From Oceanispirochaeta crateris (GTDB lineage Bacteria > Spirochaetota > Spirochaetia > DSM-2461): a stretch of 64,000 nt of DNA. The translations under genes were made by a program, and so were the position numbers. The stretch spans positions 2,046,001 through 2,110,000 of the forward strand of contig NZ_CP036150.1 of the NCBI RefSeq assembly GCF_008329965.1, written 5' to 3'. Of this stretch, positions 8,436-17,963 are shown piece by piece (the first letter of the stretch is position 1; each line of letters starts with the position of its first letter). The notes under the pieces are model-generated. The model had not been told where the DNA came from, did no database searches, and saw only the letters and a list, made by a program, of their open reading frames with translations.

Positions 8436-9921
8436 TTGCCGGGGTAAGCTCAAACCAGAATATGACCTTATCTTCGGCATTCTGAACCCCATAGTCGTTA
8501 TCATGCTGATCTTGTATTGCCTTCACTATGGATAGGCCGAGTCCATATCCGCCATATTGACGGGACCTGGCCTTGTCCACTTTATAATAGCTATGCCATA
8601 TTTTATCGATGCTGTCCTCGGGAATCAGACTCCCCGTATTGGAAACATTGACCCGCACCTTATTGTAAATTGTTTTATCAACAGAAAGCGAAATCTGTCT
8701 TTTTCCATCAATATGATTAAGAGCATTCGTAATATAATTTTCCAAGACCTGTATGATTCGAACTCGGTCTGCTCTGACAGGAATATCTCCCTTCATATCA
8801 AATGTACAAGTGACATTCTTTTCTTGAAAAACCCGTTTATATTTCATAAGAGTGCTATCGATGAGCTGCTTTATATTAAAATCGGATAATTCTAGAATGT
8901 AATTTGCCGATTCAAGATAGGAAAGCTCCAGTAGATTCTGCACATGTTTTTCCATTTTTGAAGTTTCATCTACAATGACTTCACAATAATAATTTCGACT
9001 TTCTTCATCACTCGCTATATTCTCAAGCAGCCCTTCTGCATAGCCCTTAATCAAAGACAGGGGTGTACGCAGTTCATGAGAAATACTAAAAATAAAGTCC
9101 TTTCTCATATCATCTATTTTTTGCTTCTCCTCATTTTCGACTAAAAGACCTTCATTCATCTTCTGCAAATCGCTGATAGAACGGTTCAATTGATCGGAAA
9201 GAGAATTGATACTGGAACCGAGAGATCCAATCTCATCGTTGGTCGTTACTTTGTATTTTTTACTAAAATCCAAACGGGACATACTGACTGCGATATCTGT
9301 CAACTCTTGAATTGGTTGGGTAAATAAACTTGAAAGGATTAGAGCCACAATGCTCCCGGCAATCAATGATATGATTCCGGCAATAGAAATAAACCGGCTT
9401 GCAATATGGGTGCTCTGATCGATGGATGCCAGGGGCCTGCTTAAAATCAGAATGATATCATCAGAAATAATAGTCATCATATTAAAAATGGTCGTATTGA
9501 GAATAGGATCAAACTGCTCTTGGAAAATATACCTTGTTTGTCCGATTGATAAATTCTCTATTCCCTTTTGATCAATAGGAATCTCATTGGGAGGCCGATT
9601 TCTAGGAGGAGCAGACATTGGAGGATGAGAATCATTGTTTTGAAATGTAGAATAAATCATTTCATTTCCAAGAGACCTGAGAGAGAGAATATACCCCTCC
9701 AGTCTCTCAACCCGCAAAACTTCGGTATAAAATGATTCCAAATCGTCTAAATATAATTCATTAAGCAAAGATGACACTTCAATATAATTCTTTTTTTGGG
9801 AATTGATATAGAATGGCTTTATAAAAAAGTTGGTCAGCATTAATAAAAACAGAACAAAGCCAAGAACCAGTGCCGTAATCCACAAAAACAGTTTAAGACG
9901 GATTGAAAAGAATACCCTCAT
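8419..9921 (-). CDS. Sensor histidine kinase
   Basis: A membrane histidine kinase. TM1 is at about 8-33, then a periplasmic region of some 140 residues that includes a proline-rich patch near 99-115, TM2 at about 173-198, a HAMP linker, and a HisKA domain with the phosphoacceptor His282 in SHELRTPLSL. The C-terminal ATPase has an N box (ENYITNALNH) and G boxes (VSNTG; GGYGLGLSI). The gene overlaps the upstream response regulator by ATGA, so the two are translationally coupled. It converges on the CotH operon and may control it, but no direct evidence is visible. The signal is unknown. Confidence 0.92.
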   Translation of the reverse strand: MRVFFSIRLKLFLWITALVLGFVLFLLMLTNFFIKPFYINSQKKNYIEVSSLLNELYLDDLESFYTEVLRVERLEGYILSLRSLGNEMIYSTFQNNDSHPPMSAPPRNRPPNEIPIDQKGIENLSIGQTRYIFQEQFDPILNTTIFNMMTIISDDIILILSRPLASIDQSTHIASRFISIAGIISLIAGSIVALILSSLFTQPIQELTDIAVSMSRLDFSKKYKVTTNDEIGSLGSSINSLSDQLNRSISDLQKMNEGLLVENEEKQKIDDMRKDFIFSISHELRTPLSLIKGYAEGLLENIASDEESRNYYCEVIVDETSKMEKHVQNLLELSYLESANYILELSDFNIKQLIDSTLMKYKRVFQEKNVTCTFDMKGDIPVRADRVRIIQVLENYITNALNHIDGKRQISLSVDKTIYNKVRVNVSNTGSLIPEDSIDKIWHSYYKVDKARSRQYGGYGLGLSIVKAIQDQHDNDYGVQNAEDKVIFWFELTPAINSCT

Positions 9922-10592
9922 GAAATGACCTCAAACCTGTAACCGAAATTCCGGACAGTCTGAATATAATGTGCACATTTCCCAAGTTTTTTCCGTAGTT
10001 TTTTAACATGGGTATCTACGGTTCTCATACCTTTATAATAGTTGAAGTCCCAAACAGAATTCAGAATTTGATCACGGCTGAGTGCCTGATCCCGATTATC
10101 AATTAAGAGCAATAATAATTCATATTCCTTAGGAGACAATTCGAGCCTTTCACCTTCTAGAACAAAAAAACGGCCCTTTCTATTCACCTCTAGGATGCCG
10201 AATTTTTCACTTCCTACATCATCTTTTTTCAATCTCTTCAGGATCGAGTTGACCCGCGCAACAAGGATTTTAGGACTGAAGGGTTTTTTAATATACTCAT
10301 CTACCCCCATTTCAAATCCTAAAAGTTCATTTGACTCTTCTCCCCGGGCAGTAAGCATGAAGATGGGAACATCTGATTCTTTTCTGATTTCCCTGCAAAC
10401 AGCCCAACCATCAAGAACGGGCATCATGACGTCCAATATGATCAGATCAATGCTTTTCTCTCTTCTAAAGATTTCCAGAGCACTTTGTCCATCCTGGGCT
10501 TCCAATACTAAAAAACCATCTTTTTTGAGGAAATCACTGACTAACTTCCTGATTCTGTGCTCATCATCAACAATCAATATCGTATTAGCCAC
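9918..10592 (-). CDS. OmpR-family response regulator
   Basis: A 224-residue DNA-binding response regulator. The receiver domain covers residues 1-120, with the acidic pair DD9-10, the phosphoacceptor Asp54 in LIILDVMMP, a Thr in MLTARG, and Lys in YIKKPF. Residues 125-224 form a winged-helix domain of the OmpR/PhoB type (LELSPKEYELLLLL; VDTHVKKLRKKL; VRNFGYRFE). It is the partner of the kinase that follows it with an ATGA overlap. An AGGAGGTTTT ribosome site precedes the ATG. Confidence 0.93.
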   Translation of the reverse strand: MANTILIVDDEHRIRKLVSDFLKKDGFLVLEAQDGQSALEIFRREKSIDLIILDVMMPVLDGWAVCREIRKESDVPIFMLTARGEESNELLGFEMGVDEYIKKPFSPKILVARVNSILKRLKKDDVGSEKFGILEVNRKGRFFVLEGERLELSPKEYELLLLLIDNRDQALSRDQILNSVWDFNYYKGMRTVDTHVKKLRKKLGKCAHYIQTVRNFGYRFEVIS

Positions 10593-10693
10593 AAAACCTC
10601 CTTTAATAGTTCCTTATGTATTTAGATAAATGATTTGTCTGTTGTCCACTCTTTTTCGATGACAGCTTTCTATGCCGCCGGCCGGTACTATTT

Positions 10694-11107
10694 TTATTCA
10701 CTGTTATCTACAGGCAGCTCTTCAAATTTTGGTGCAAGTTCTAAATTATTATCCCAAGCTGCTTTTTCATTTAGATATATATGCCCGGAAGGAGTAATAT
10801 CAATGTCGGTATCCAGGCTTCCAGCAGGAACAACCAATAGCGTTCCATCCATCTGTATATTAGGTAGAGCAGAACTACAATTTGGACAAAAGGCTTTTAT
10901 ATGGCCGGAATTTTGATAATTAAATGTTTTGACTTCACCTTCGCCTTTCAACCATTTGAGCTTGGCTGTTGACGAAAACAAGTTGGCCGCATGGGCAGAA
11001 CCTGTATCTTTTCTACAAGACTTACAATGGCATAGGAAGAAATTTTCAAATTCTCCATCCACTTCATACTGAATGTTACCACATAAACAAGATCCTAGAT
11101 ATTTCAT
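10694..11107 (-). CDS. GFA / CENP-V-domain protein
   Basis: A 137-residue zinc protein of the glutathione-dependent formaldehyde-activating (GFA) fold. The zinc-site cysteines are visible: CLCG at 7-9, LCHCKSCR at 26-31, and FCPNC in the middle. Members named after formaldehyde activation mostly have no proven activity, so the reaction is unknown. It stands alone on the minus strand, with an 86-bp gap to the 5' end of the response regulator gene. Length is normal for the family. Confidence 0.88.
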   Translation of the reverse strand: MKYLGSCLCGNIQYEVDGEFENFFLCHCKSCRKDTGSAHAANLFSSTAKLKWLKGEGEVKTFNYQNSGHIKAFCPNCSSALPNIQMDGTLLVVPAGSLDTDIDITPSGHIYLNEKAAWDNNLELAPKFEELPVDNSE

Positions 11108-11259
11108 GACACCTCACTTAATATAAAATAAATTGATCTAACAATTATACTCATTATATTTTATTTCAAAATCAAAAAATCAACATTGATGAGCTTCCCA
11201 TTCAATGCCTTTAGCGTCCTATGTTTATTCTGCACATTGTACAGGTTCATGTGAGAGAT

Positions 11260-11679
11260 TTACTGACTCGAATGAATCTTCTTTATTTTTATCTTCTCTT
11301 TATCTTGATCAAACTTTATTGCCTGTTTTATATAATATTCTAATATATCATCTCCGTATTCCTCGAGTTTGCCAATCCTGAGATTAAGTGATGTATTGCC
11401 TTTCCCCTCTAATGCATTATATTTGTCCTCGAATCTCTTCCCGTCCGAAAAGGAAAATGTAATCCCTTTTTTAGTTGGGCTTAAAGTCAATATGATTCTT
11501 ATATGCCTATAAACAGGCACTCCATAATATTGCTTTGTTCCACCACGCATTTCTTCTTTAATATTTGGAAACTTTTTTTTGATGAGACTTCTAAACTTAA
11601 TAATAATCGGCTTATATTCTGGTAAGATTTTGGATTCAATGAATATATCTATGGAAGTATTCACAGATTTTTCTCTCAT
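11260..11679 (-). CDS. DUF1801-family protein
   Basis: A small protein of the DUF1801 (YdhG-like) fold, with the typical PNIKEEMRGGTKQYYGVPVY region and a following FSFSDGKRFEDKY segment. I chose the ATG at 11679 because it forms an ATGA overlap with the stop of the upstream YdeI-like gene; an in-frame ATG at 11694 would add five residues. DUF1801 and YdeI-like domains often occur together or fused, which fits this pair. The biochemical role is unknown. Confidence 0.78.
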   Translation of the reverse strand: MREKSVNTSIDIFIESKILPEYKPIIIKFRSLIKKKFPNIKEEMRGGTKQYYGVPVYRHIRIILTLSPTKKGITFSFSDGKRFEDKYNALEGKGNTSLNLRIGKLEEYGDDILEYYIKQAIKFDQDKEKIKIKKIHSSQ

Positions 11680-11972
11680 GAATTCTTTAACCATTTTTTG
11701 GCATTTTCTCTACGATGAGGACAACCTGGCCAGCAACAGGGCCTTTTTTTTCCTTCAAGTAGTTCTTCACGCATGCGGTCAATATGGGCCTGTCTTGTCT
11801 CATCTTTCTTTGTAATGGTAATCCAACACACCCACTCATTTCTAGCAAGGGGAGTAAGAGCATTCCACTTGCTCAGCAGATTCTCATCCAACATCAGTAC
11901 CTTTTCTATGTCTTTAGGTATTTCATGTAATGCTGTTGGTAATATCCCTTTTTTGTTCATTTTATCATTCAT
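11676..11972 (-). CDS. YdeI/OmpD-associated family protein
   Basis: A 98-residue protein with the C-terminal pattern of the YdeI family: LTPLARNEWVCWI, an ETRQAHIDRMREEL helix, then GKKRPCCWPGCPHR. The closely spaced cysteines and histidine in this last motif may bind metal. It is shorter than two-domain YdeI proteins and represents one domain. It is translationally coupled to the DUF1801 gene. The function is not established; some relatives have been linked to bacteriocin tolerance. Confidence 0.8.
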   Translation of the reverse strand: MNDKMNKKGILPTALHEIPKDIEKVLMLDENLLSKWNALTPLARNEWVCWITITKKDETRQAHIDRMREELLEGKKRPCCWPGCPHRRENAKKWLKNS

Positions 11973-12156
11973 GCTTTTTCCAATTTAGAAATGAGAATGT
12001 TATTCATTTAAAAATGATACTTTGGAATCTCAATTGAATGAACGGTTTTACCAATCGCTTTTTGAAAAATTTTATAGTTTTTTTCTAACTGTCATATTTG
12101 CTGGCAAAGATCTCATTTGCCGGCTGGTCTGAAACAGATGGGAAGGGCTGTTTGTA

Positions 12157-13143
12157 CTACAAGCGGTCTATAATACTGGTATCATAAAGCAGCTCTCTTT
12201 TAACATTTTCGATCGGGCCTTTGTGTTCTATCAATGATATTAGGTTTTCAATGGCGGCATTTCCTATCTCTGCTGTGGGCTGTGAAACGACGGAAACCGG
12301 GAAGTTCAAATAATCAAACCATTTGTTGTCATCATAGGTTATCACTTTCAATTTTTTCTTTTGCTCTTCCGGAAGGTCATTGATGACGCTTACAAGCTCA
12401 TAACAAACGGCAGATGTTGCGCAAATGATTCCGTCAATATTTTCCTGCTCAATAAAATTTTTTATTAGGGGATAGGAATTCTCTTTATGGTAACTAAGAG
12501 AAAGAACTGCCGGATTTCTTCCGTTTTCCATTTCCTGCTGATAGGTTTTATATCCGAGAACTCTCTGCTTAATTGTATACACAGACTCGGAATAACCGAT
12601 AAATCCAATTCTTTCAGCTCCTTTCTCATGGAGGTATTTTGCTCCTAAATAACAGCTGTATAAATTATTGATCCCCACAAACAGAAAATCGTGATTCTCA
12701 TACTGACGGTCGATCAGAACGACAGGAATATTCGATCGGGTTAACCCTTTCGGCATGTTTTCAGACTCAATGGGCGCAATGATCAAACCGCTTACATTTC
12801 GATCAAGAAGCATATTGATGTTTCTTTTTTCCTTTGCAGGGTCATCTTCTGAGTCACAGATAAGGATGGAAATTCCCATATCAGAAGCAAATGTCTCTAT
12901 AGCTTTTGTTATGGAAACATAATAATCCTCCCGGATATCCGCTATGATAACTCCCACATATTCTATTTTGTTGGCCTTTCTGGACTTAAACCCTATATAA
13001 TTCAGTTCCTCCAGAGTTTTGAGGACCGTTTCCTTCGTGTCCTGATTTACATGTCTTGTTTTATTTATGACATGGGATACGGTAGTAATAGAAACCCCGG
13101 CTTTGTCAGCAACGGTTTTAAGGGTGACATTTTTCTGCTTCAT
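12157..13143 (-). CDS. LacI-family transcriptional repressor of the pentitol operon
   Basis: A LacI-type repressor. The N-terminal helix-turn-helix reads TLKTVADKAGVSITTVSHVIN (split here for clarity at residues 7-27), with the hinge helix near 50-60, and residues 60-328 form a periplasmic-binding-protein-like sensor domain (VGVIIADI, GLIIAPIE, GIICATSA). It is divergent from the dehydrogenase/ABC/xylulokinase operon, and two TGCGCA-centred sites lie in the shared 137-bp spacer. It therefore very probably represses that operon and possibly itself. The inducer is probably the transported sugar alcohol or sugar, which is inference. Confidence 0.9.
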   Translation of the reverse strand: MKQKNVTLKTVADKAGVSITTVSHVINKTRHVNQDTKETVLKTLEELNYIGFKSRKANKIEYVGVIIADIREDYYVSITKAIETFASDMGISILICDSEDDPAKEKRNINMLLDRNVSGLIIAPIESENMPKGLTRSNIPVVLIDRQYENHDFLFVGINNLYSCYLGAKYLHEKGAERIGFIGYSESVYTIKQRVLGYKTYQQEMENGRNPAVLSLSYHKENSYPLIKNFIEQENIDGIICATSAVCYELVSVINDLPEEQKKKLKVITYDDNKWFDYLNFPVSVVSQPTAEIGNAAIENLISLIEHKGPIENVKRELLYDTSIIDRL

Positions 13144-13204
13144 ACCATTATTAAATCACAGCTTAAATGAAAGAGCAATAATTCAGTAAAAATATATCGT
13201 AAAA

Positions 13205-13250
13205 TTTGCGCAAAATAAAAGTTGACGTGCGCAAAATTCGATGAGATACT
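13205..13250 (+). promoter_or_regulatory. Promoter with two LacI-type operators
   Basis: A promoter with TTGACG (13222-13227), a 17-nt spacer and GATACT (13245-13250) precedes the dehydrogenase gene. A perfect palindrome TTTGCGCAAA (13205-13214) lies just upstream of the -35 box. A second TGCGCA core (13228-13233, in GTGCGCAAAA) lies in the spacer. The two centres are 21 bp apart, two helical turns, so two repressor dimers could bind the same face. A central CG pair is typical of LacI-family operators. Confidence 0.75.
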
Positions 13251-13280
13251 GATTTTGAGTTTAGCGAGGAAGGTATAAAA

Positions 13281-14321
13281 GTGAAAGCTGTTGTATTAGA
13301 AGATAAAGGAAAAATCAGTCTACGTGACTTTGATCTTGATGATCAAATGACGGCTGATGATGTACGGATAAAACCCGTTGCGGTTGGTATTTGCGGAAGC
13401 GATGTCCATTATTATAAAGAAGGCAACATCGGGAATTTTATTGTTAAAGAACCCATGATTCTGGGGCATGAGGCCAGCGGTGTCGTGACAGAAGTCGGCG
13501 CTAATGTAAAGCATTTAAGTGTGGGCGACCGAGTCTGTATGGAACCGGGAATTCCTAATTTCAAGAGTACAGAAACTCTTCAGGGAATGTACAATCTGGA
13601 TCCGGATGTTGCTTTCTGGGCAACTCCTCCTATCCATGGCTGTCTGCGGGAATCGGTAGTGCATCCTGGAAGCCTGACATTCAAACTCCCTGATAATGTT
13701 TCCTTTCATGAAGGTGCTTTAGTTGAACCTGTTGCCATCGGCATGCATTCCGCCAATAAGGCGGAGATTTCATCCGGTGATACCGCCCTTGTCATGGGAG
13801 CCGGCACAATCGGTATCGTAACTGCCCTGGCAGCGGAAGCTTCGGGATGCTCGAAAGTCTTTATCGCGGACATTAAAAAAGAGAAACTTGATTTTGTTAA
13901 AAAGCATTACAGCGCCAGAGTGACAGCGATTGATCTGAAATCACAGGCGATCAAAGATGTACTGACTGCATCAGATGTAGATTTGGTTGATATAGTTTTT
14001 GAAGCCAGCGGTAGCCCTAAAGCATTTGAGGGCATTGCGGATTATGTAAAGCCAGGCGGTACAATTGTGCTGATTGGAATGCCTTCCGGTCCAGTTCCCT
14101 TAGATATTGTTTCCCTTCAGGCTAAAGAACTGAATATTAAAACAATTTTCCGCTATGTGAATATCTATCCCCGTGTCATCAATCTCATTTCATCAGGAAA
14201 ATTGAATGTAAAACCCCTTGTTACAAGTACCTATAATTTCAAAGATGCGGTTAAGGCAATGGAATATGCCGCGACCCTTCCGAATGATGAAATCAAGATA
14301 ATGATAGATACGGACTTTTAA
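13281..14321 (+). CDS. Zinc-dependent polyol dehydrogenase (xylitol dehydrogenase / D-xylulose reductase type)
   Basis: A 346-residue medium-chain dehydrogenase that should oxidise xylitol or sorbitol to a ketose with NAD+. Catalytic zinc ligands are visible as Cys38 ([10 protein letters not shown]) and His63-Glu64 (LGHEASG). The NAD site is GAGTIG followed by an acidic residue (FIADIKKEK), which favours NAD over NADP. The structural-zinc cysteine lobe is absent; the segment reads [19 protein letters not shown], as in many bacterial xylitol dehydrogenases. The start is GTG after GAGGAAGGT. It is the first gene of the operon with xylulokinase, which supports D-xylulose as product. Confidence 0.88.
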   Translation: MKAVVLEDKGKISLRDFDLDDQMTADDVRIKPVAVGICGSDVHYYKEGNIGNFIVKEPMILGHEASGVVTEVGANVKHLSVGDRVCMEPGIPNFKSTETLQGMYNLDPDVAFWATPPIHGCLRESVVHPGSLTFKLPDNVSFHEGALVEPVAIGMHSANKAEISSGDTALVMGAGTIGIVTALAAEASGCSKVFIADIKKEKLDFVKKHYSARVTAIDLKSQAIKDVLTASDVDLVDIVFEASGSPKAFEGIADYVKPGGTIVLIGMPSGPVPLDIVSLQAKELNIKTIFRYVNIYPRVINLISSGKLNVKPLVTSTYNFKDAVKAMEYAATLPNDEIKIMIDTDF

Positions 14322-14362
14322 TAATTGTAATTCATGGCTTCGGCCATAAATATATAAGGAGA

Positions 14363-15325
14363 ATGAATATGAAAAAATTTCTGTTTTTAGTGCTGACGAT
14401 CTGTATGACAGCCCTTCCGATTTTTGCCAATGGGCAGAGTGAAGATGATGGTACATTCAAAGTAGCCTATATTGCCAGAGCACAGGCAGACTCTTTTGCC
14501 GCATGGCTGGCAAATGCTGTTATTGAAGAAGCTGACAAATATGATGACATCTCCGTAAAAGTTTTTGACGGACAGGCTTCAGATGATAAGGTGAACTCTC
14601 TCATCGAGAATGCAATTGTCAACAAGTTTGACGCCATTATCATCCAGCCCAATAATGGTGAGTCTCAGAGACCCTATGCTGAAAAAGTTGTTGAAGCAGG
14701 AATCATCTGCATTACAACCAATGCCCGTATTTCCGGAATCGCCGGTGCATCCTCTGTGGATGCGGACCCTTATGAACAGGCTGCTGTCAATGCCCGCGCT
14801 GCTCTGACTCAGGTTCCCCAGGGTGCCAACGTTGTAATACTAAAAGGCCCTCCCGGAAACTTTCATGCTGACGAAAGAAGAAAAAGCTGGCAGAAAGAAT
14901 TCCTTGATAAGAGACCTGATGTTAAAATCGTAGGTGAGCAGATTGCCAACTGGAACAAAGATGAAGCTATGAGCCTGATGGAAGACTGGGTACAGTCCAA
15001 TGACAAAATTGATGCCATTATTGCCATGAATGACAATATGTGTGCCGGTGCTCTGGAAGTTGTTAAAGACAACAAAGCATTTTCCAATACTCTCGCTTAT
15101 GGTGTTGACGGAACTGCAGAAGCCGTTCTGCTGATTGAAGAGGGACTAATGACATCCACCTGCCTGCAGAGTGCTTATGCTCTGGCTGAAAATCTACTGG
15201 AAGTCAGCCACAAACTGCTGACCGGTGAAGCAACTCAGCTTGATGTAGACATCGATGCTCCTCTGGTAACTAAAGAAAATGTTCAGGAATACATTGAAAT
15301 GCATAAAAGAGCCGGTGCTCTTTAA
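14363..15325 (+). CDS. Sugar ABC transporter substrate-binding protein
   Basis: A periplasmic binding protein of the ribose/galactose type (Peripla_BP_4). Residues 1-22 are a signal peptide (FLFLVLTICMTALPIFA). The mature two-lobed fold shows FKVAYIARAQ at the start, NKFDAIIIQPN, VVILKGPPGN and DAIIAMNDNMCAGA. It is the recognition subunit for the following ATPase and permease. The ligand is probably a pentitol or pentose, inferred from the dehydrogenase and kinase in the operon. A strong hairpin terminator follows the gene, which should leave more of this subunit than of the membrane parts. Confidence 0.92.
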   Translation: MNMKKFLFLVLTICMTALPIFANGQSEDDGTFKVAYIARAQADSFAAWLANAVIEEADKYDDISVKVFDGQASDDKVNSLIENAIVNKFDAIIIQPNNGESQRPYAEKVVEAGIICITTNARISGIAGASSVDADPYEQAAVNARAALTQVPQGANVVILKGPPGNFHADERRKSWQKEFLDKRPDVKIVGEQIANWNKDEAMSLMEDWVQSNDKIDAIIAMNDNMCAGALEVVKDNKAFSNTLAYGVDGTAEAVLLIEEGLMTSTCLQSAYALAENLLEVSHKLLTGEATQLDVDIDAPLVTKENVQEYIEMHKRAGAL

Positions 15326-15344
15326 GGCCTGAATTAATTGTGAA

Positions 15345-15382
15345 GGCTCCGGAAGCCCAGTTTTTCCGGAGCCATTTTTTTT
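15345..15382 (+). terminator. Intrinsic terminator / attenuator after the binding-protein gene
   Basis: A perfect 10-bp stem, GGCTCCGGAA (15345-15354) pairing with TTCCGGAGCC (15364-15373), with a 9-nt loop and followed by a run of eight T. It lies between the binding-protein gene and the ATPase gene of the same operon, so it should act as a partial terminator. Confidence 0.88.
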
Positions 15383-15404
15383 AAATCTTTACATAGGATT
15401 GAAT

Positions 15405-16919
15405 ATGGAAGAAATCAAGTTAAAGGTTTCCAAAATCGAGAAGTCTTTCCCCGGCGTAAAAGCTCTGGATAATATCAATTTTTCCGTACAGAAAGGAACA
15501 GTTCATGTTCTCTGCGGTGAAAATGGTGCCGGAAAGTCCACCTTGATGAAGATCATCAATGGTGTATACAAACCCGATGCGGGAACAATTGCCATCGATG
15601 GTCAGAAAGTCGAGATAAAAAACCCGATTCAGGCGAGAGCTCATGGCATATCCATGATCTTCCAGGAATTGAATTACATACCAGAGATGACCGTAGAAGA
15701 GAGCCTTTTTGTAGGGCGTCTGCCGGTTAATAAATTTCATAAAGTCGACTGGAAAGAGATCCGCAAAAGAACCCTGGAGCTGCTGAAGGCGGAGGGTCTG
15801 CCTTATTCTCCCACAACCCAGCTAAAAGACCTGTCTGTTTCAGATATTCAGATGCTGGAGATTCTCAAGGCCATTTCCTACAAATCAGATATTATCATAA
15901 TGGATGAACCTACTTCCGCCATTACTGATAAGGAAGTTGCTCTGCTGTTTGAAAAAATAGACAAACTTAAAAAGAACGGTGCCAGCATTATCTATATCTC
16001 CCATAAAATGGATGAGATTTTTAAAATTGCTGATGAAATTACTGTTCTGAGAGACGGAAGTGTAATTGAAACAAGAAATAAAGATGATATTACTATAGAT
16101 GAAGTTATCGCTCTCATGGTGGGGCGGGAACTCTCAAGCGAATATCCCAAGGAAGAAGTTCCTATGGGTGATGAAATCCTTGAAGTCAGGAATCTGACGA
16201 GTCCCGGCAACTTTGAAAAAGTCTCTTTCAATCTGAAGGACGGTGAAATTGTCGGTTTTGCCGGTCTGATGGGAGCCGGGCGTACCGAGATTATGAGAGC
16301 GGTTTTCGGACTGGATCCTTTTACGGAGGGAGAAATCCTGAAAAGAGGAAAGCCGATTGATAGTAGCACCGTTGAAAAAAGTATCAAGAACGGTGTGGTA
16401 ATGCTCTCCGAAGATAGACGGCGCTTCGGGATCATTCCTGTCCGTGGTGTCCGGGAAAATGTCTCTTTGGCAAACCTTAAAAAGTTCTTCTACAGAGGAC
16501 ACCTCCACTCACGGGACGAAGCCAAAGTCATTCAGGACATCTGCCGGCAGATGAATGTTAAAACTCCCACAATGGATACGTCTATCAGTTCTTTAAGCGG
16601 CGGTAATCAGCAGAAAGTTGTACTGGCCAAATGGATGATCAATGATCCGGAGATCCTTATCATGGATGAGCCGACCCGTGGAATTGACATTGGTGCCAAG
16701 TTTGAAATTTACAAGCTGATGACCTCGTTTGTTAAAAAGAAAAAGGCAATCATCATGGTTTCTTCAGAACTGCCGGAACTTATCGGCATGTGCGATCGAA
16801 TCTATGTCATGTCAAAAGGACAACTTATGGGCTGTCTGACCAGGGATGAATTTTCCCAGGAAACTATTATGAAAATGGCAACAGGCGTTATGAAAAAGGA
16901 GTCTGATAATGAAAACTAA
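15405..16919 (+). CDS. Sugar ABC transporter ATP-binding protein (two ATPase domains)
   Basis: An RbsA/XylG-type tandem ATPase. The first domain has Walker A GENGAGKST and Walker B IIMDEPTSA, with a degenerate signature (LSVSDIQM). The second has a normal signature LSGGNQQK and Walker B LIMDEPTRG, but its Walker A is degenerate (GLMGAGRTE), which is usual for this group. I chose the ATG at 15405, which has AGGA 6 nt upstream, over a TTG two codons earlier. It overlaps the permease gene by 11 bp. It energises uptake with the neighbouring permease and binding protein. Confidence 0.93.
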   Translation: MEEIKLKVSKIEKSFPGVKALDNINFSVQKGTVHVLCGENGAGKSTLMKIINGVYKPDAGTIAIDGQKVEIKNPIQARAHGISMIFQELNYIPEMTVEESLFVGRLPVNKFHKVDWKEIRKRTLELLKAEGLPYSPTTQLKDLSVSDIQMLEILKAISYKSDIIIMDEPTSAITDKEVALLFEKIDKLKKNGASIIYISHKMDEIFKIADEITVLRDGSVIETRNKDDITIDEVIALMVGRELSSEYPKEEVPMGDEILEVRNLTSPGNFEKVSFNLKDGEIVGFAGLMGAGRTEIMRAVFGLDPFTEGEILKRGKPIDSSTVEKSIKNGVVMLSEDRRRFGIIPVRGVRENVSLANLKKFFYRGHLHSRDEAKVIQDICRQMNVKTPTMDTSISSLSGGNQQKVVLAKWMINDPEILIMDEPTRGIDIGAKFEIYKLMTSFVKKKKAIIMVSSELPELIGMCDRIYVMSKGQLMGCLTRDEFSQETIMKMATGVMKKESDNEN

Positions 16920-17895
16920 AATTCTGCAATTCTGGGATACAGCCAAGAACAAATACAGTATCCTTCTTGTACTGATCGTGCTAACGATCGTTTCCACAGC
17001 GATTAACCCGAACTTTCTGACAGGAGCCAATCTGTCGAATGTTTCCCGTCAGATAGCCGTTACCACCATTCTGGCCTTTGGTGAAACAATTCTTATCATT
17101 TGTGGCATGCTGGACCTCTCATCCGGTTCTGTACTGGCCTTGTCGGGAGTCCTTTCCGTATCGGCATTTAAAATGACAGGCAATCTGCCTCTTGCCTTCT
17201 TTGTGGCTATTTTTGTCGCAGTATTCTGCAACCTGATCAATGCTCTTATGGTTACGAGGTTTAAAACTCCTCCCTTTATTGCCACACTGGCAATGCTGGC
17301 CATGGCGCGGGGAGCGGCTTTGCTCTATACAAAGGGACAGAATATCTATCAGATTGGGGATTATACGGTTTTCGGTCAGGGCTATATCGGTTTTATTCCG
17401 ACTCCCGTTGTGTTCATGATCATACTCTTCATAGCTACATGGTATATTCTGAAACATACAAGGTTCGGGCGGTCTCTATTTGCAATCGGCGGAAATGAAG
17501 AGGCGGCAAATGCCTCGGGTATCAATGTCAACAGGAATAAAGTATACGCTTTTGCTGTTAATGGTATTCTTGTAGGTATCGCCGGTGTACTCTTCATGTC
17601 CAGGGTTAACTCGGGTCTGCCCAACGGGGCGATCGGCTATGAGTTTGAAGCTTTGACCTCCTCGGTTATCGGCGGAACCAGTTTTACAGGCGGCATCGGA
17701 ACAGCCGGCGGTACTGTTGCAGGAGCATTTATAGTAGGATTCCTGAATAACATTATGAACCTTACCAATGTGAACTCCTATCTGCAGCAGATCGTTCGAG
17801 GTGCTATTATCGCCCTGGCCGTAATTTACGATATCAATTCAAAGAGTAAGAAAAATAAAAAGAACCTAGGAAATATATCCGGAAAAAAAGCCTAA
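16909..17895 (+). CDS. Sugar ABC transporter permease
   Basis: A 328-residue inner-membrane permease of the RbsC/XylH family (BPD_transp_2). About nine or ten membrane helices are visible, with the conserved segments GMLDLSSGSVLALSG, FIATLAMLAMARG and VIGGTSFTGGIGTAGGTVAGA (the last is the coupling region). It starts inside the end of the ATPase gene and is followed by a terminator before xylulokinase. It forms the channel of the pentitol uptake system. Confidence 0.93.
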   Translation: MKTKILQFWDTAKNKYSILLVLIVLTIVSTAINPNFLTGANLSNVSRQIAVTTILAFGETILIICGMLDLSSGSVLALSGVLSVSAFKMTGNLPLAFFVAIFVAVFCNLINALMVTRFKTPPFIATLAMLAMARGAALLYTKGQNIYQIGDYTVFGQGYIGFIPTPVVFMIILFIATWYILKHTRFGRSLFAIGGNEEAANASGINVNRNKVYAFAVNGILVGIAGVLFMSRVNSGLPNGAIGYEFEALTSSVIGGTSFTGGIGTAGGTVAGAFIVGFLNNIMNLTNVNSYLQQIVRGAIIALAVIYDINSKSKKNKKNLGNISGKKA

Positions 17896-17915
17896 TATCC
17901 CTAAAGAACTAAGGG

Positions 17916-17945
17916 CGCAGGGAGTCATCTCTGCGTCTTTTTTTT
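17916..17945 (+). terminator. Intrinsic terminator before xylulokinase
   Basis: CGCAGGGA (17916-17923) pairs with TCTCTGCG (17928-17935), with one G-U pair and a 4-nt loop. It is followed by a run of eight T. It separates the permease gene from xylB, so xylB may be expressed partly by read-through or from its own weak promoter. Confidence 0.75.
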
Positions 17946-17963
17946 ACCAGGAGTCACTAATTT

